From an uncultured bacterium (lineage in GTDB: Bacteria; Bacillota; Clostridia; Lachnospirales; Lachnospiraceae): a stretch of DNA of 64,000 bases. A program made the translations under genes and the position numbers. The stretch spans positions 1-64,000 of the forward strand of contig CAMXIF010000003.1 of the NCBI GenBank assembly GCA_947243845.1, read 5' to 3'. Shown piece after piece: positions 34,843 to 44,121 of this stretch. The first letter of the stretch is position 1, and each line of letters opens with the position of its first letter. A model generated the notes under the pieces. That model searched no databases. It was not told where the DNA came from and saw only the letters and a program-made list of their open reading frames with translations.

Positions 34843-34910
34843 ATGTAATGTTTGGATGGCTTCTACGTGAAATGTAAAATTTGACCGGATGGAATGTAAT
34901 GTTTGACATG
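34843..34910. promoter_or_regulatory. Three direct repeats between the ABC operon and LytTR system
   Basis: ATGTAATGTTTGGATGG (34843-34859), AATGTAAAATTTGACCGGAT (from 34871) and AATGTAATGTTTGACATG (34893-34910) are imperfect direct repeats about 22-28 bp apart. LytTR-type response regulators bind such repeats. A CTGTCA-TTTC-TGACAG hairpin lies just beside at 34822-34837. Confidence 0.6.
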
Positions 34911-34995
34911 ACGGCATGAGATTGTGCCTTAAACAGCACACTAAAATATGATAAAATAATTTGGAAGCACACATAAGGAAAAGGAGACTTCCCGC

Positions 34996-35712
34996 ATGTT
35001 ACGAATCGCAATCTGTGATGATGAAATGGAGGCAAGAGACGCCCTGCGCATCCAACTTGAAAAATTGATGATTGAGGACTCCGAGGAAATTATCTACGAA
35101 TTTTCTTCCGGCACCAACGCTGCCTCATGGCTCAGTAAGCATCCGGGCGAGATAGATCTGCTTTTTCTGGATGTGGAAATGAAAGGTTTGAACGGCATGG
35201 AAACTGCCGAGAAGATCAGAACCTTTGACGACCAGCTGAACATTGTCTTTGTGACCGGCTATTCTGATCATGTCTTTGACGGCTATCATGTAGGAGCCCT
35301 GGATTATCTGATAAAACCTGCCACGGAAGAAAAACTGCGGTCATTGCTTGGACGGGTGCGCACTAAAACAGCCCGCGAGGAAGCCCGGACTTATACGATC
35401 AAAACCATAGAAGGCACATGGCGTTTCCCTCTGTCTGACATTCTCTATTTCTATTCTGACAAGCGCAAAGTGTCTCTGGTAACCTCCAGGGGACAATCTG
35501 CATTCTATGCCAGACTGGACGAGATAGAGGCACAGCTGTCTCCCCATTTTATAAGGATTCATCAGCGCTATCTGATCAATCCGGCTCACGTTGATTATCT
35601 GGGCAGCGATTCTGTCACCATTCATGGACAGGCGCTTCCCTGCAGCAGAAAGTACAGAGAAACCGCTTCTCACAAAATCGCCAGATCTATGATGGGAGGT
35701 AACCTTACATGA
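34996..35712 (+). CDS. LytTR-family response regulator (AgrA-like)
   Basis: 238 residues. The receiver domain at ~1-120 begins LRIAICDDEMEARDAL, with the phosphorylated Asp in LLFLDVEMKGLNG (~55) and the Lys in DYLIKPA (~105). The LytTR DNA-binding domain is at ~135-235 (YTIKTIEGTWRFPLSDILYF ... RIHQRYLINPAHV). AAGGAG precedes ATG 34996. Its stop overlaps the kinase start in ATGA, so the pair is translationally coupled. Likely controls the divergent BceAB-like transporter. Confidence 0.93.
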   Translation: MLRIAICDDEMEARDALRIQLEKLMIEDSEEIIYEFSSGTNAASWLSKHPGEIDLLFLDVEMKGLNGMETAEKIRTFDDQLNIVFVTGYSDHVFDGYHVGALDYLIKPATEEKLRSLLGRVRTKTAREEARTYTIKTIEGTWRFPLSDILYFYSDKRKVSLVTSRGQSAFYARLDEIEAQLSPHFIRIHQRYLINPAHVDYLGSDSVTIHGQALPCSRKYRETASHKIARSMMGGNLT

Positions 35713-37004
35713 TAACTGCATTAAAATTCCTTCATGCCGCCGCAATCCTTTCTTCTGCCTGGCTGCTTATGCATACAATGTCATACCTGATTAAAATTTC
35801 CCCGAAAAAACCCGGACGTCTTCTGATGTTTGGCGGATGCGGTCTGCTCTGCAGCATGATAATTTTTATTGGAGATCCTATTAATATCCTGAGCACCACA
35901 CCGGTTTTTCTGATTGTTGTCCTGCTTACATGCGAAGGAAGTTTCTGGAAAAGAGTAACGATCGGACTCATGTTTTCCAGCACCATCCTTTCTTTCAATG
36001 CCCTGCGGGACAATTATATACACGATCTCCTTCCTCAGACACTCTGTCAGGTAGAACACGGATTCACCGTTTCCTGCCTGTTCAGTCTGCCATTTGCGAT
36101 CATACTATATCTTTGTACCAGAAAACTTGCCCCTGAAAGGGATTATACCCTTTCGGACAGCATGTGGCGTCTGCTGTTTCTCCTTACCATAACGCCGCTG
36201 GGTATTGTATTAAATGTAGTTTCTTTATTTCAACTTTCCGGCCAAAAAAGCATTAACATTCAGTCTCACCGGGAATATGCCGTTTTACTCCTCATCGCTC
36301 TGCTTGCCTTCATCAGTCTGCTCTGGTGTGTCACCGTATTAGCCAGACAGCAGGAACTGGAACAGCAAAGCCTGTTTGCAGAAATCAACCGCAAATATTA
36401 CGAAGCCATGGAACAACAGCATTTTGAAATCCGGCGGCTGAAACATGACCTTGCCAACCACATTCAGGTACTATCCTCCCTGCCTGAAGACAAGCAGAGG
36501 TCTTATGCCCAGGAACTTGCTGGCAATACTGCGTTTACACAGTCTTTCTCTTACTGCGAAGATCCCACGGTCAATGCCGTGCTGACAGTCAAAAGAAGCA
36601 TCATGGAACGGTGTCACATCTGCTCGAAAATAGACATAGAAATCCCCGCCCAGCTTCCCTATCATAAAACCGATCTCTGCGCCCTGTACGCCAATGCTCT
36701 GGACAATGCCATAGACGCCTGCATGAAATTGGAGGAAGCAAGGCGGGAAATTTCCCTGAAAAGCAAAGCCGGCAAGGGCGTGTTCTGTCTGGAAATCAGT
36801 AATCCGGCACCGGATGCTGTCACAACATCCGATAAGTCATCAGGATCCTTCCTGCTTTTTCCCACCTCCAAGCCGGACAAAACAAATCATGGTTTCGGGC
36901 TGAAAAGTATTCAGGAAATTGTAAAGCGCTATCACGGCCATATGGAGATCAAGACCGAAAATCAGGTTTTTGACCTGTTTCTCTATCTTCCGCTGGCAGA
37001 GTAA
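35709..37004 (+). CDS. GHKL sensor histidine kinase (AgrC-like)
   Basis: 431 residues. Six to seven N-terminal membrane helices (~1-215) form the sensing part. A short coiled coil leads to the phosphorylated His in RRLKHDLANHIQVL (~240). The GHKL ATPase has NALDNAIDACMKL (N box) and TNHGFGLKSIQEI (G box). Typical AgrC-type peptide-sensing layout, but no agrB/agrD genes are nearby. Its 3' end overlaps the convergent diguanylate cyclase gene by 22 bp. Confidence 0.92.
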   Translation: MITALKFLHAAAILSSAWLLMHTMSYLIKISPKKPGRLLMFGGCGLLCSMIIFIGDPINILSTTPVFLIVVLLTCEGSFWKRVTIGLMFSSTILSFNALRDNYIHDLLPQTLCQVEHGFTVSCLFSLPFAIILYLCTRKLAPERDYTLSDSMWRLLFLLTITPLGIVLNVVSLFQLSGQKSINIQSHREYAVLLLIALLAFISLLWCVTVLARQQELEQQSLFAEINRKYYEAMEQQHFEIRRLKHDLANHIQVLSSLPEDKQRSYAQELAGNTAFTQSFSYCEDPTVNAVLTVKRSIMERCHICSKIDIEIPAQLPYHKTDLCALYANALDNAIDACMKLEEARREISLKSKAGKGVFCLEISNPAPDAVTTSDKSSGSFLLFPTSKPDKTNHGFGLKSIQEIVKRYHGHMEIKTENQVFDLFLYLPLAE

Positions 37005-38314
37005 CCAGGGGAAGATTCCTTGCATTTACCCTCATATACGATTCTGTTGCGGCCGCTGTTTTTGCCCTCATACAACTTCTCATCCGCATCCCGGATCATA
37101 TGTTCAATTTTACCATCATTGCCGTCTGTGATACCAAAGGTCATCGTGATACTAAGGGTTGTATCTCCGTATGTAATGGGGTGGGTACAGATATCTTCCC
37201 GCAGTTCTTCCATACAGCCAGCTGCCTTTTCCAACTGCATATTTTCATATACCACCAGCAGTTCTTCGCCGCCCCACCTGGCTGCAAAGCCTTTGCCTTT
37301 CATATGCTCTTTTACCCGTGCAGAAATCTCTATCAAGGCCACGTCTCCACATTCATGGCCATACGTATCATTCACTCTCTTAAAATGGTCTATGTCTCCC
37401 AACGCAACACAGAAGGGAATCCCTTCTCCACGATATTTTTCGCTTGTCCTTCGCAGCAGATTCTCCCCGCTCCTTCGATTGTATAATCCGGTGAGAATGT
37501 CCTGTTCCACCAGATTTTGAAGTGACTTCTGCATCCTGATCAGATAGCGGCTCATATCCCCCAGTTCATCTTTCCTGTTTAGAACATCGTCATCAAATCC
37601 CGTGTGCAGTTCTCCTTTGGCAATGTTAGCCACAAACGACTCTATTGTACGGATTGCAGTAACAAGTTTATTGGAAAATTGAATCGTCACAACGCACACG
37701 ACAAGCATTGTAAGAATGCCGAATATAATGATTGGATTTAATGAATCAAAAACCAGTTTTTCCACTTCTGCGGATGGTTTCCCCAGGAAGATCATACCGA
37801 TACATGTGCCGTCAGATGCATAAAGCGGCTCATAATAAGAAAAATACTGGACACCTTCCACGATTGTACTTGTATAAAATTGCGGATGACCACCCTTTAA
37901 TACATCGTCAATCACTGTATCGTTTGCCTTTGTCCCAATCGCCCTGACATAATCACCCGTTCGAATCGTAGTAATCACACGGGTATCCCGACAAAAAATA
38001 GTAATATCAATGCCAGTCTTTTCCTTAATGGAATCTACGATCGTATAATCACCATTCAGCACTTGTTCCCCTTTCATCATGTAGACTGTACCGTCCTGAT
38101 CCTCTACATGATAATCTCCCTGATAGGCAGTATCATATAAGGTAATGACCGTCTGGCACATATTCACCAGACCGTCCTTGACTTCCACACTCATGGATGT
38201 GGCAAATCGAGCCGCGCTGAATGTCGTAATGATCAATGTTAATATAATAACCGGCAGCATATTCATTTTGAGCAAAACCCGGAAAAAACCATTCTTTCTT
38301 AATTTCGCTTTCAT
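36983..38314 (-). CDS. Membrane diguanylate cyclase with Cache-like sensor
   Basis: 443 residues from ATG 38314 (GGGAG upstream). Helix 1 is at ~12-38. An extracytoplasmic Cache-like domain covers ~40-195 (ITLYDTAYQGDYHVEDQDGT ... YFSYYEPLYASDGTCIGMIF), then helix 2, a HAMP-like linker and GGDEF at ~285-435. The active-site motif is GGEEL in RWGGEELLVVYE, which keeps catalysis. The GDIDHFKRVNDTYGHECGD stretch binds GTP/metal. There is no RxxD inhibitory site. It makes cyclic di-GMP in response to an external ligand. Confidence 0.92.
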   Translation of the reverse strand: MKAKLRKNGFFRVLLKMNMLPVIILTLIITTFSAARFATSMSVEVKDGLVNMCQTVITLYDTAYQGDYHVEDQDGTVYMMKGEQVLNGDYTIVDSIKEKTGIDITIFCRDTRVITTIRTGDYVRAIGTKANDTVIDDVLKGGHPQFYTSTIVEGVQYFSYYEPLYASDGTCIGMIFLGKPSAEVEKLVFDSLNPIIIFGILTMLVVCVVTIQFSNKLVTAIRTIESFVANIAKGELHTGFDDDVLNRKDELGDMSRYLIRMQKSLQNLVEQDILTGLYNRRSGENLLRRTSEKYRGEGIPFCVALGDIDHFKRVNDTYGHECGDVALIEISARVKEHMKGKGFAARWGGEELLVVYENMQLEKAAGCMEELREDICTHPITYGDTTLSITMTFGITDGNDGKIEHMIRDADEKLYEGKNSGRNRIVYEGKCKESSPGYSASGR

Positions 38315-38435
38315 GTGTATTCTCCCAAGACTAAAAATCCAAAGATGTGTATTTGCCCGCAATATAACGCTATACAACGTATTTATTATACATGAAAGGA
38401 ATTAAAATTGTAACCCTGAGAATACATCGCACTTT

Positions 38436-38975
38436 TTAAGGTATATTTTGTGTTTTTTCTTCCACGGGCATAAAATTATCTGCCTCTGTTTGTGATAATA
38501 ATCTGTTAAATATGTCTCTTGCCTTGACTTTTGCCTGCTGCATAGAACACATCCCCTCCATGACTGCCCCTCTGTTAATCTGCAATGACTCAGAGCGGAT
38601 ATTTCCCATGACAATTGCTGATGTATCAAGAACCGCTGCCCCGCTTACCGTAATATCTCCCTTAACAGCGCCTGCATTCACAATGTTTTCAGCAGAAACA
38701 TTTCCAATGATAATTGAGTTTTCCTCAATTTTAATATTTCCTTCACTCTTTACTTCTCCTGTAATCTTCGCAGATTCTGTATAAATTTCCTTGGCAAACA
38801 GATCCCCGTCAATACAGCCTCCCACAATAATCTTTCCCTGGATTGCCATATTCCCAATAATATTCCCACGCATTTCAATATTTCCGTCACATATCACATC
38901 CCCATTAATCGTCATACTATCCGTAATGACAGCCATATCCGGTATCTCTGGCAAAACGCCTTCATAGTCTTTCAT
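38436..38975 (-). CDS. Bactofilin (polymer-forming cytoskeletal protein)
   Basis: 179 residues. The central beta-helix of ~110 residues consists of short repeats (INGDVICDGNIEMRGNIIGN ... GKIIVGGCIDGDLFAKEIYT), the DUF583/bactofilin fold, flanked by short unstructured ends. Such proteins self-assemble into filaments and scaffold envelope or spore-stage processes. AAGGAG precedes the ATG. It is alone between the cyclase gene and a non-coding stretch (38,976-39,215) in which I see nothing. Confidence 0.85.
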   Translation of the reverse strand: MKDYEGVLPEIPDMAVITDSMTINGDVICDGNIEMRGNIIGNMAIQGKIIVGGCIDGDLFAKEIYTESAKITGEVKSEGNIKIEENSIIIGNVSAENIVNAGAVKGDITVSGAAVLDTSAIVMGNIRSESLQINRGAVMEGMCSMQQAKVKARDIFNRLLSQTEADNFMPVEEKTQNIP

Positions 38976-39215
38976 TTTTCATTCTCCTTTAACGTATATG
39001 AATCTTTCTCACAACGTGCAATCCTTATCACAGCAAGAATCACTCCTGCACGAAATCATACCCCCGTTGACGCAAAAGCATCTTTTCATTAGAATAAACA
39101 ATGTATTATGCGGACAGACGAGGGTTCGTGCATTGAATACTGTATCGAATAAAACCATCAAAAACCGTCATTTGCGCAAAATGCAGTCCAAAGTACGTGA
39201 GCAGCATTCCCATAT

Positions 39216-39470
39216 ATGAAATTACATCGAATATTTGCTTTTCTACTGACCACTATGCTGGTCATGTTATATAGTCTCCCAATAACAGTCGTATATGCAG
39301 GTACTCTGCCAGAAATGTCGAAAGGGCATTCTGCTGTATCTGAAGATAAATCTGACCCATCGGACAATAATCACGACTGCCAAAGTACTGACTGGTATAA
39401 AAGGCGGCAAAATAGCAAAGAAAAAACCTTAAATATGCTATGTTACACAACACAAGAATCCGGCAGTTAA
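39216..39470 (+). CDS. Possible small secreted protein
   Basis: 84 codons. It starts with a plausible signal peptide (KLHRIFAFLLTTMLVMLYSL, cleavage after VYA), then a hydrophilic Ser/Asp/Lys-rich mature part with two Cys. The ribosome site is weak. Its stop lies in the same hairpin that ends the convergent kinase gene, which mildly supports a real transcript. No family recognised. Confidence 0.35.
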   Translation: MKLHRIFAFLLTTMLVMLYSLPITVVYAGTLPEMSKGHSAVSEDKSDPSDNNHDCQSTDWYKRRQNSKEKTLNMLCYTTQESGS

Positions 39471-39484
39471 ACTGCCGGATTCTT
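39452..39484. terminator. Shared hairpin between convergent genes
   Basis: AAGAATCCGGCAG / CTGCCGGATTCTT, a 13-bp perfect stem around TTAAA. It includes the last codons of the kinase gene on the minus strand and of the small ORF on the plus strand. T-runs are weak on both sides. Confidence 0.6.
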
Positions 39485-41395
39485 GATACTCTGGGGAAAA
39501 TGCATTATAAACGTTGTGCCCTCACCCATAACAGACCGAACTCCTATGGTGCCGCCTATTTCTTTCACGATACTCTGTACTATATACAATCCCAGACCGG
39601 TACCGTTTCCTCTGTTATTGCTTCCTACATAAAACCGCCGAAAGATAAGCGGCAGCTCCTCCTCCGGGATACCACAGCCGGTATCTGCTGCAGTCATACA
39701 TATTTCTCCATTCTCTATTCGGGCGGCCACTGTGATACTCCCTTCAGGAGGTGTCACTCGCAGGGCATTATAGATAAGGTTTTCAAATAGCATATTGAGT
39801 TTTTCCGGCTGTGCCATCAGGAACCCGTCCTGTTCAGGGAGTTCCACTCTGAAATACACGGAATGAACTGCGGCCTCTTCATGATAGACGGCGTCAAGTT
39901 CCATAAGCAATTCCCGGATGGATACTCTCGTCCTTTCCTCCTCTATTTTATCAAACGCATTAAGGGTAGAAAGCCCCTGAAGACGTCTTGCCATTTCCTG
40001 CTGCTTGGCTTCCGCCTGATCCAGGTAACCCTGCAGTTCCGCATCCACGCCAATCCCGCTCCCGCGAATAGCCTCGATAAAGGACTGGGTGGCAAACACC
40101 GGCGCCTTTAAATCATGTGCCAGATCAGAGAAAAAGGCCTTTCGTTCCTCCAACAGCCTGGTAACTTCCTCTGTGCGCCTTTGTACCTGTTCTTCCAGAT
40201 GATTGGTGAGCGCATCATTTTCCTGAAGAATGCGGCGGTTGCGTATTACCATCATAGTACCAAACAGCCTTACCAGCAAAAGACCGCACCATTCAAACTG
40301 CCAGTAAAAGTATATGGGTTCAAAGCGGTTAGAAGGCAAAATATTGGAGACCAGCCCTGCCCCAAATATGAGACAGCCCGCCAGCGCATACCTGTTTTCC
40401 CATCCCTTCGATCCAACGCTCTTAATCACCAAAAAGACGGTACAGGCAAACGTATAGATATAATAAACATCAGTTAAGCCGCTATGGACAAAGACCGCCC
40501 AGGATACGGTGGGCATGAGCAGGCATAACAGCAGCAGGAATACCGACAGAGCCACCAATATTCTGCGCATCCACCGCCACGCCACATTGTCAGCCGCACC
40601 GGCAGCCAAAGCCGTAATCTGCACCACACAAAAGCACAGACCATACAATGCAAGACTCTGTGGTATAAACCAGCCGGAAGCAATGGGCAGGGAGAACAGA
40701 AACACAAAATAGCGGAACATATAGAGCGCATAGCAGCAGCATAACAGTGCAAAAAACCGACTGATTCTTCCGCCTGTCCGCCACAAAAACAGCGTAAACA
40801 TTGCCAGCGCAAGAGGAAGAAGAAAGGCCAGTGCATAGGCAAATCCCTGCGCGTTTCTCACCCGTGAGAGCGTCTGCTCCGTACCCAGAGCCGGCGGAAA
40901 ATACATGCCGCTATAATACCCCTGTTCTGAGAAGGTATCCACACACAGCGCATGGTCTCCTTCTGTCAACAAAAAGGTAATCTTCGCATTTCCTAATCCT
41001 TTTGTCAGGCAGGTCTCGTCCACATAAATAGCATACCATGAAGAAATCTGGGGGAAGTCTATCGACACAATCTGGGGCGCTCCCTCATAACGAAGTGTCA
41101 TCTTGTAGTGTGCCTGTCCGTGAGGCGGCACGCTGGGATCGCCTCTCTGCAGATTGGAATATTCGCCTATGTATGTCGGTTTATCTGTCACACGTGCATC
41201 TGTAAGCATCCATCCGTCTATCATATAAATGGGCGTGCTGCGCGACAGCGTTTCCTCATTCAGGGATAAAATACCCGACCTTCCATAAGGCGGAGGTGTT
41301 TGGTATTTATTGTCCCAATAAAAAAGAGCGAGGTAAAAGATGGTCAGCGCAGTCAGGACAGCCAGCGGCTGCCGCCATATGATATGCCGCTTCAT
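39467..41395 (-). CDS. Sensor histidine kinase with 7-helix membrane domain
   Basis: About 642 residues from ATG 41395 (AAGGAGGGG upstream). Helix 1, an extracytoplasmic beta-rich domain at ~30-185 (7TMR-DISM-like), then about seven helices at ~190-385, a coiled coil, HisKA with FSDLAHDLKAPVFATQSF (phosphorylated His ~440), and HATPase with ENLIYNALRVTPP, DTGCGIP and GTGLGLYIVQ boxes. It sits 23 bp behind the double response regulator and is surely its partner. Confidence 0.92.
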   Translation of the reverse strand: MKRHIIWRQPLAVLTALTIFYLALFYWDNKYQTPPPYGRSGILSLNEETLSRSTPIYMIDGWMLTDARVTDKPTYIGEYSNLQRGDPSVPPHGQAHYKMTLRYEGAPQIVSIDFPQISSWYAIYVDETCLTKGLGNAKITFLLTEGDHALCVDTFSEQGYYSGMYFPPALGTEQTLSRVRNAQGFAYALAFLLPLALAMFTLFLWRTGGRISRFFALLCCCYALYMFRYFVFLFSLPIASGWFIPQSLALYGLCFCVVQITALAAGAADNVAWRWMRRILVALSVFLLLLCLLMPTVSWAVFVHSGLTDVYYIYTFACTVFLVIKSVGSKGWENRYALAGCLIFGAGLVSNILPSNRFEPIYFYWQFEWCGLLLVRLFGTMMVIRNRRILQENDALTNHLEEQVQRRTEEVTRLLEERKAFFSDLAHDLKAPVFATQSFIEAIRGSGIGVDAELQGYLDQAEAKQQEMARRLQGLSTLNAFDKIEEERTRVSIRELLMELDAVYHEEAAVHSVYFRVELPEQDGFLMAQPEKLNMLFENLIYNALRVTPPEGSITVAARIENGEICMTAADTGCGIPEEELPLIFRRFYVGSNNRGNGTGLGLYIVQSIVKEIGGTIGVRSVMGEGTTFIMHFPQSIKNPAV

Positions 41396-41418
41396 ATACC
41401 CCTCCTTCTTATGTAGCA

Positions 41419-42870
41419 TCAACTGTTAACCGGAACAAAACGATACCCCTGTCCCCAGACGGACTCGATAAAATGATGTCCATCCCATGCTCTTTCCAAC
41501 TTCCGGCGAAGCTTGGATATATGCGTCTGCACCATCTGCCCGCCGTCCCAAAGCTGGCCGCCCCAAATCCTGTCAAATATTTCCTTTGGCGTATGAATGT
41601 GCTCTGTCTGTTCCGATAAATACCATAAAATATCAAACTCAACCGGTGTAAGATTCAGTTCTTCCTCATACATCAGTACCCGGCGTCTTGTCAGATCCAG
41701 CAGAAGCGGACCGAAGCACAACTGTGTACGCTCCGATCCTGCAAGTTTCATGCGAGTCTCCATCTTGGCCCAGAAAAGTGAAACCGGCGTGTCTTTGGTG
41801 ATATAATCTATACCACCGGCCGTAAAGCCTTTAGTCTGGCTGTCCGCATCCGTCAGACAGCTTAAAAAGATAACCGGCACATCTGCTGCTTTGTGGATTT
41901 TTTCACAGAGAGAAAAGCCGTCCTCGCCCGGAATCAGTACATCCAACAGCACGCAGTCATAAGTTTCCTCTCCCATCAGCTGTAACGCTTCGAAGCCATT
42001 TTGTGCCATCTGCACCACGCAGCCATGATTTTGCAGGATTTTGGCCCATAAAGCATGTTCCGCCAAATCATCATCTACCAGTAAAATCCTCCAGGGCGCC
42101 TCCGGCCCTTTCATCGTTCTGACTGTTTTCTCCGCACTATATGCATCAGCCATCTCCTCTGCACGATGCATAAAACTCATATAAGTCTCCCGTACCTGCT
42201 TGCGGCGCGGTCGTGATACCGGTATGCGGTGTCCGCTCCTGGTCACAACAAAATTTGCATCAATAGACCTGACACAGCCTAAATTGACAAGATAGGCTCT
42301 ATGGGTCTTGACAAAATCCGTCCTGTCTGAAAATTTCTCCTCAAAATCTGTCAGGGAACCACTGACCTCATGGATGACACCATCTGTCAAATAGAAAAAA
42401 ACAGTTTTGTTAATGACTTCCACATACTCAAGGTTTGTGTAAACAATCTTAAAAACACCCTCCCGGTTTCTCAAAAGAAACCCCTGCTCTTCCTGTACCG
42501 TCAATTCATCTTCCACTTTATCCAGCAGTTGAAACAGTAAATTCGAATCCGCAGGCTTGAGCAGATTATGATATGCTCCCACATTGTAACTCTCAACGGC
42601 AAATTCCGGTGTGGACGATAACAGGATAATCCTCACATTTTGATCCCGTTCCCTCAATTCCCGCGCAACCTGTATTCCATTAATCCCCGGCATGAGAATG
42701 TCCAGCAAAACAAGATCATACTCTCCGCCCCGCATCTCGCACAAAAAATCTGTGCCATTGCTATACACACACCAGTCGACACTTCCCCTGCGGTCTGACT
42801 GATACATTGTAAGCAAATCTGAAAGATGGTGCAGTTCTCTCTCATCATCATCACAAATTGCTATCCGCAT
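41419..42870 (-). CDS. Double response regulator: REC-LytTR-REC-winged helix
   Basis: 483 residues combining two complete regulators. REC1 covers ~1-120, with D57 in LVLLDILMPG and K in HNLLKPA. The LytTR DNA-binding domain is at ~133-235 (FVKTHRAYLVNLGCVRSIDA). REC2 is ~260-375, with D310 in CVLLDVLIPGEDG. A PhoB/OmpR winged helix covers ~385-483 (LTPVEFDILWYLSE ... MVQTHISKLRRKLERAWDGH). Both phospho-acceptors and both DNA-binding modules look intact. A single ORF without frameshift covers all four parts. The kinase gene follows at 23 bp. An AgrA-type regulator fused to an OmpR-type regulator is uncommon; how one kinase would drive both receivers is open. Confidence 0.92.
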   Translation of the reverse strand: MRIAICDDDERELHHLSDLLTMYQSDRRGSVDWCVYSNGTDFLCEMRGGEYDLVLLDILMPGINGIQVARELRERDQNVRIILLSSTPEFAVESYNVGAYHNLLKPADSNLLFQLLDKVEDELTVQEEQGFLLRNREGVFKIVYTNLEYVEVINKTVFFYLTDGVIHEVSGSLTDFEEKFSDRTDFVKTHRAYLVNLGCVRSIDANFVVTRSGHRIPVSRPRRKQVRETYMSFMHRAEEMADAYSAEKTVRTMKGPEAPWRILLVDDDLAEHALWAKILQNHGCVVQMAQNGFEALQLMGEETYDCVLLDVLIPGEDGFSLCEKIHKAADVPVIFLSCLTDADSQTKGFTAGGIDYITKDTPVSLFWAKMETRMKLAGSERTQLCFGPLLLDLTRRRVLMYEEELNLTPVEFDILWYLSEQTEHIHTPKEIFDRIWGGQLWDGGQMVQTHISKLRRKLERAWDGHHFIESVWGQGYRFVPVNS

Positions 42871-42919
42871 GGTTTACCTCCAACTGTAAATATATAAAAA
42901 ATAAAACTCTAAAATTTTG

Positions 42920-44011
42920 TCAGGTTATAGTATATCTGTTTCCCTTATGAAAAGCAATTTCTATTATAAGCACTACTATAACAGCCGTCACTCCGCCACT
43001 TATCTTTGCACCGATCAAAGCGCCCAGAAGCTGCGGGTTTGTGCTAAAAGTAAATCCCATATGAGCAGCCAGCATACTGGCCGCACTTACCAGGAAAGCG
43101 GCATTGACCACCTTTCCTTCATCATCCATCTCCTGATACATGGAAAGGGCAGGAATAACGCTGACCGCTCCCACCAATAATCCCGTCACACTGGCAGCAT
43201 TGATTCCTACTTTTCTTCCCAGCAGCCAAAAAGGCTTCTTCAAAAGCCGCTGCAAGCATTCCGTGACAGGAAGACTTCCCAACATCACAATTCCAATCCC
43301 TGCTACCACTTCCATGGCCTCCGTAAGGGGTGTCATGCCCTTGATCACCTGCAAGCCGCACAGATATTCCACCGCCCCCAGCACCAAACCAATGGTGATA
43401 AGAATCCGTATACCTTTTGCAAAGACACAAAAGCCCCGAATCATTCCCTCCGGTATCTTCCACAATCCCAACAGCAAAAGCGCAGACAGTACAAACACCG
43501 GGATATTCTGCCAGAGACATACCGGCACGGTAAGTCCGGCGAGCACACCGCCCACCAGCAGCCCTACAGGCATTGTGACAAGCCCCAGCATGATGCCTCT
43601 GGCAAAGCATTCCCTGTCCTCTTCCCGCACCATGCCCATGCCTACCGGAATCGTGAACACCACCGTACAGCCAAAGATGGAAGCCGACACAATCCCTGCA
43701 TAACTGCCAATCTGCGCATCTACCGCCAGCTCCTTTGCAAGCTGGTAGCCTCCCATATCAATTGCCAGCAGGCTGCCGAACATACCCGGATCCACACCAA
43801 TCATACGATAGAAAGGAACCACTGCCTTTCCCAGAACATCAGCGAACACCGGTGCCAGACATATCATCCCTGCCATGGACAAGGCCGTACTGCCAAGCAG
43901 CTGAAATCCTTCCTCAAACTTTGCGCCATATCCCCAGCGATTCCCCCGGATTCGGTCAAAACCACCGATTATGGCTCCTGCTGCCATAATTATCATAAGT
44001 GCCTGATTCAT
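42920..44011 (-). CDS. eutH: Ethanolamine permease-like protein EutH
   Basis: 363 residues, about ten hydrophobic helices. It opens ALMIIMAAGAIIGGFDRIRG, followed by GNRWGYGAKFEEGFQLLGST, and has PFYRMIGVDPGMFGSLLAID with MGGYQLA; it closes with MLAAHMGFTFSTNPQLLGAL, all EutH-typical. EutH helps ethanolamine enter at low concentration or pH. No other eut gene (ammonia-lyase, microcompartment shell) is in the window, so it stands alone and its substrate here is less certain. Confidence 0.88.
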   Translation of the reverse strand: MNQALMIIMAAGAIIGGFDRIRGNRWGYGAKFEEGFQLLGSTALSMAGMICLAPVFADVLGKAVVPFYRMIGVDPGMFGSLLAIDMGGYQLAKELAVDAQIGSYAGIVSASIFGCTVVFTIPVGMGMVREEDRECFARGIMLGLVTMPVGLLVGGVLAGLTVPVCLWQNIPVFVLSALLLLGLWKIPEGMIRGFCVFAKGIRILITIGLVLGAVEYLCGLQVIKGMTPLTEAMEVVAGIGIVMLGSLPVTECLQRLLKKPFWLLGRKVGINAASVTGLLVGAVSVIPALSMYQEMDDEGKVVNAAFLVSAASMLAAHMGFTFSTNPQLLGALIGAKISGGVTAVIVVLIIEIAFHKGNRYTIT

Positions 44012-44121
44012 TTACTTATATCCCTTCTGCATAGCAGCTTCATTTTACTCATTTTTTCTGGAGGTGTCAAATAAACTCCATCTTTTGCCTTGCGAATCTG
44101 TTGAGGCAGACATATAATAAA

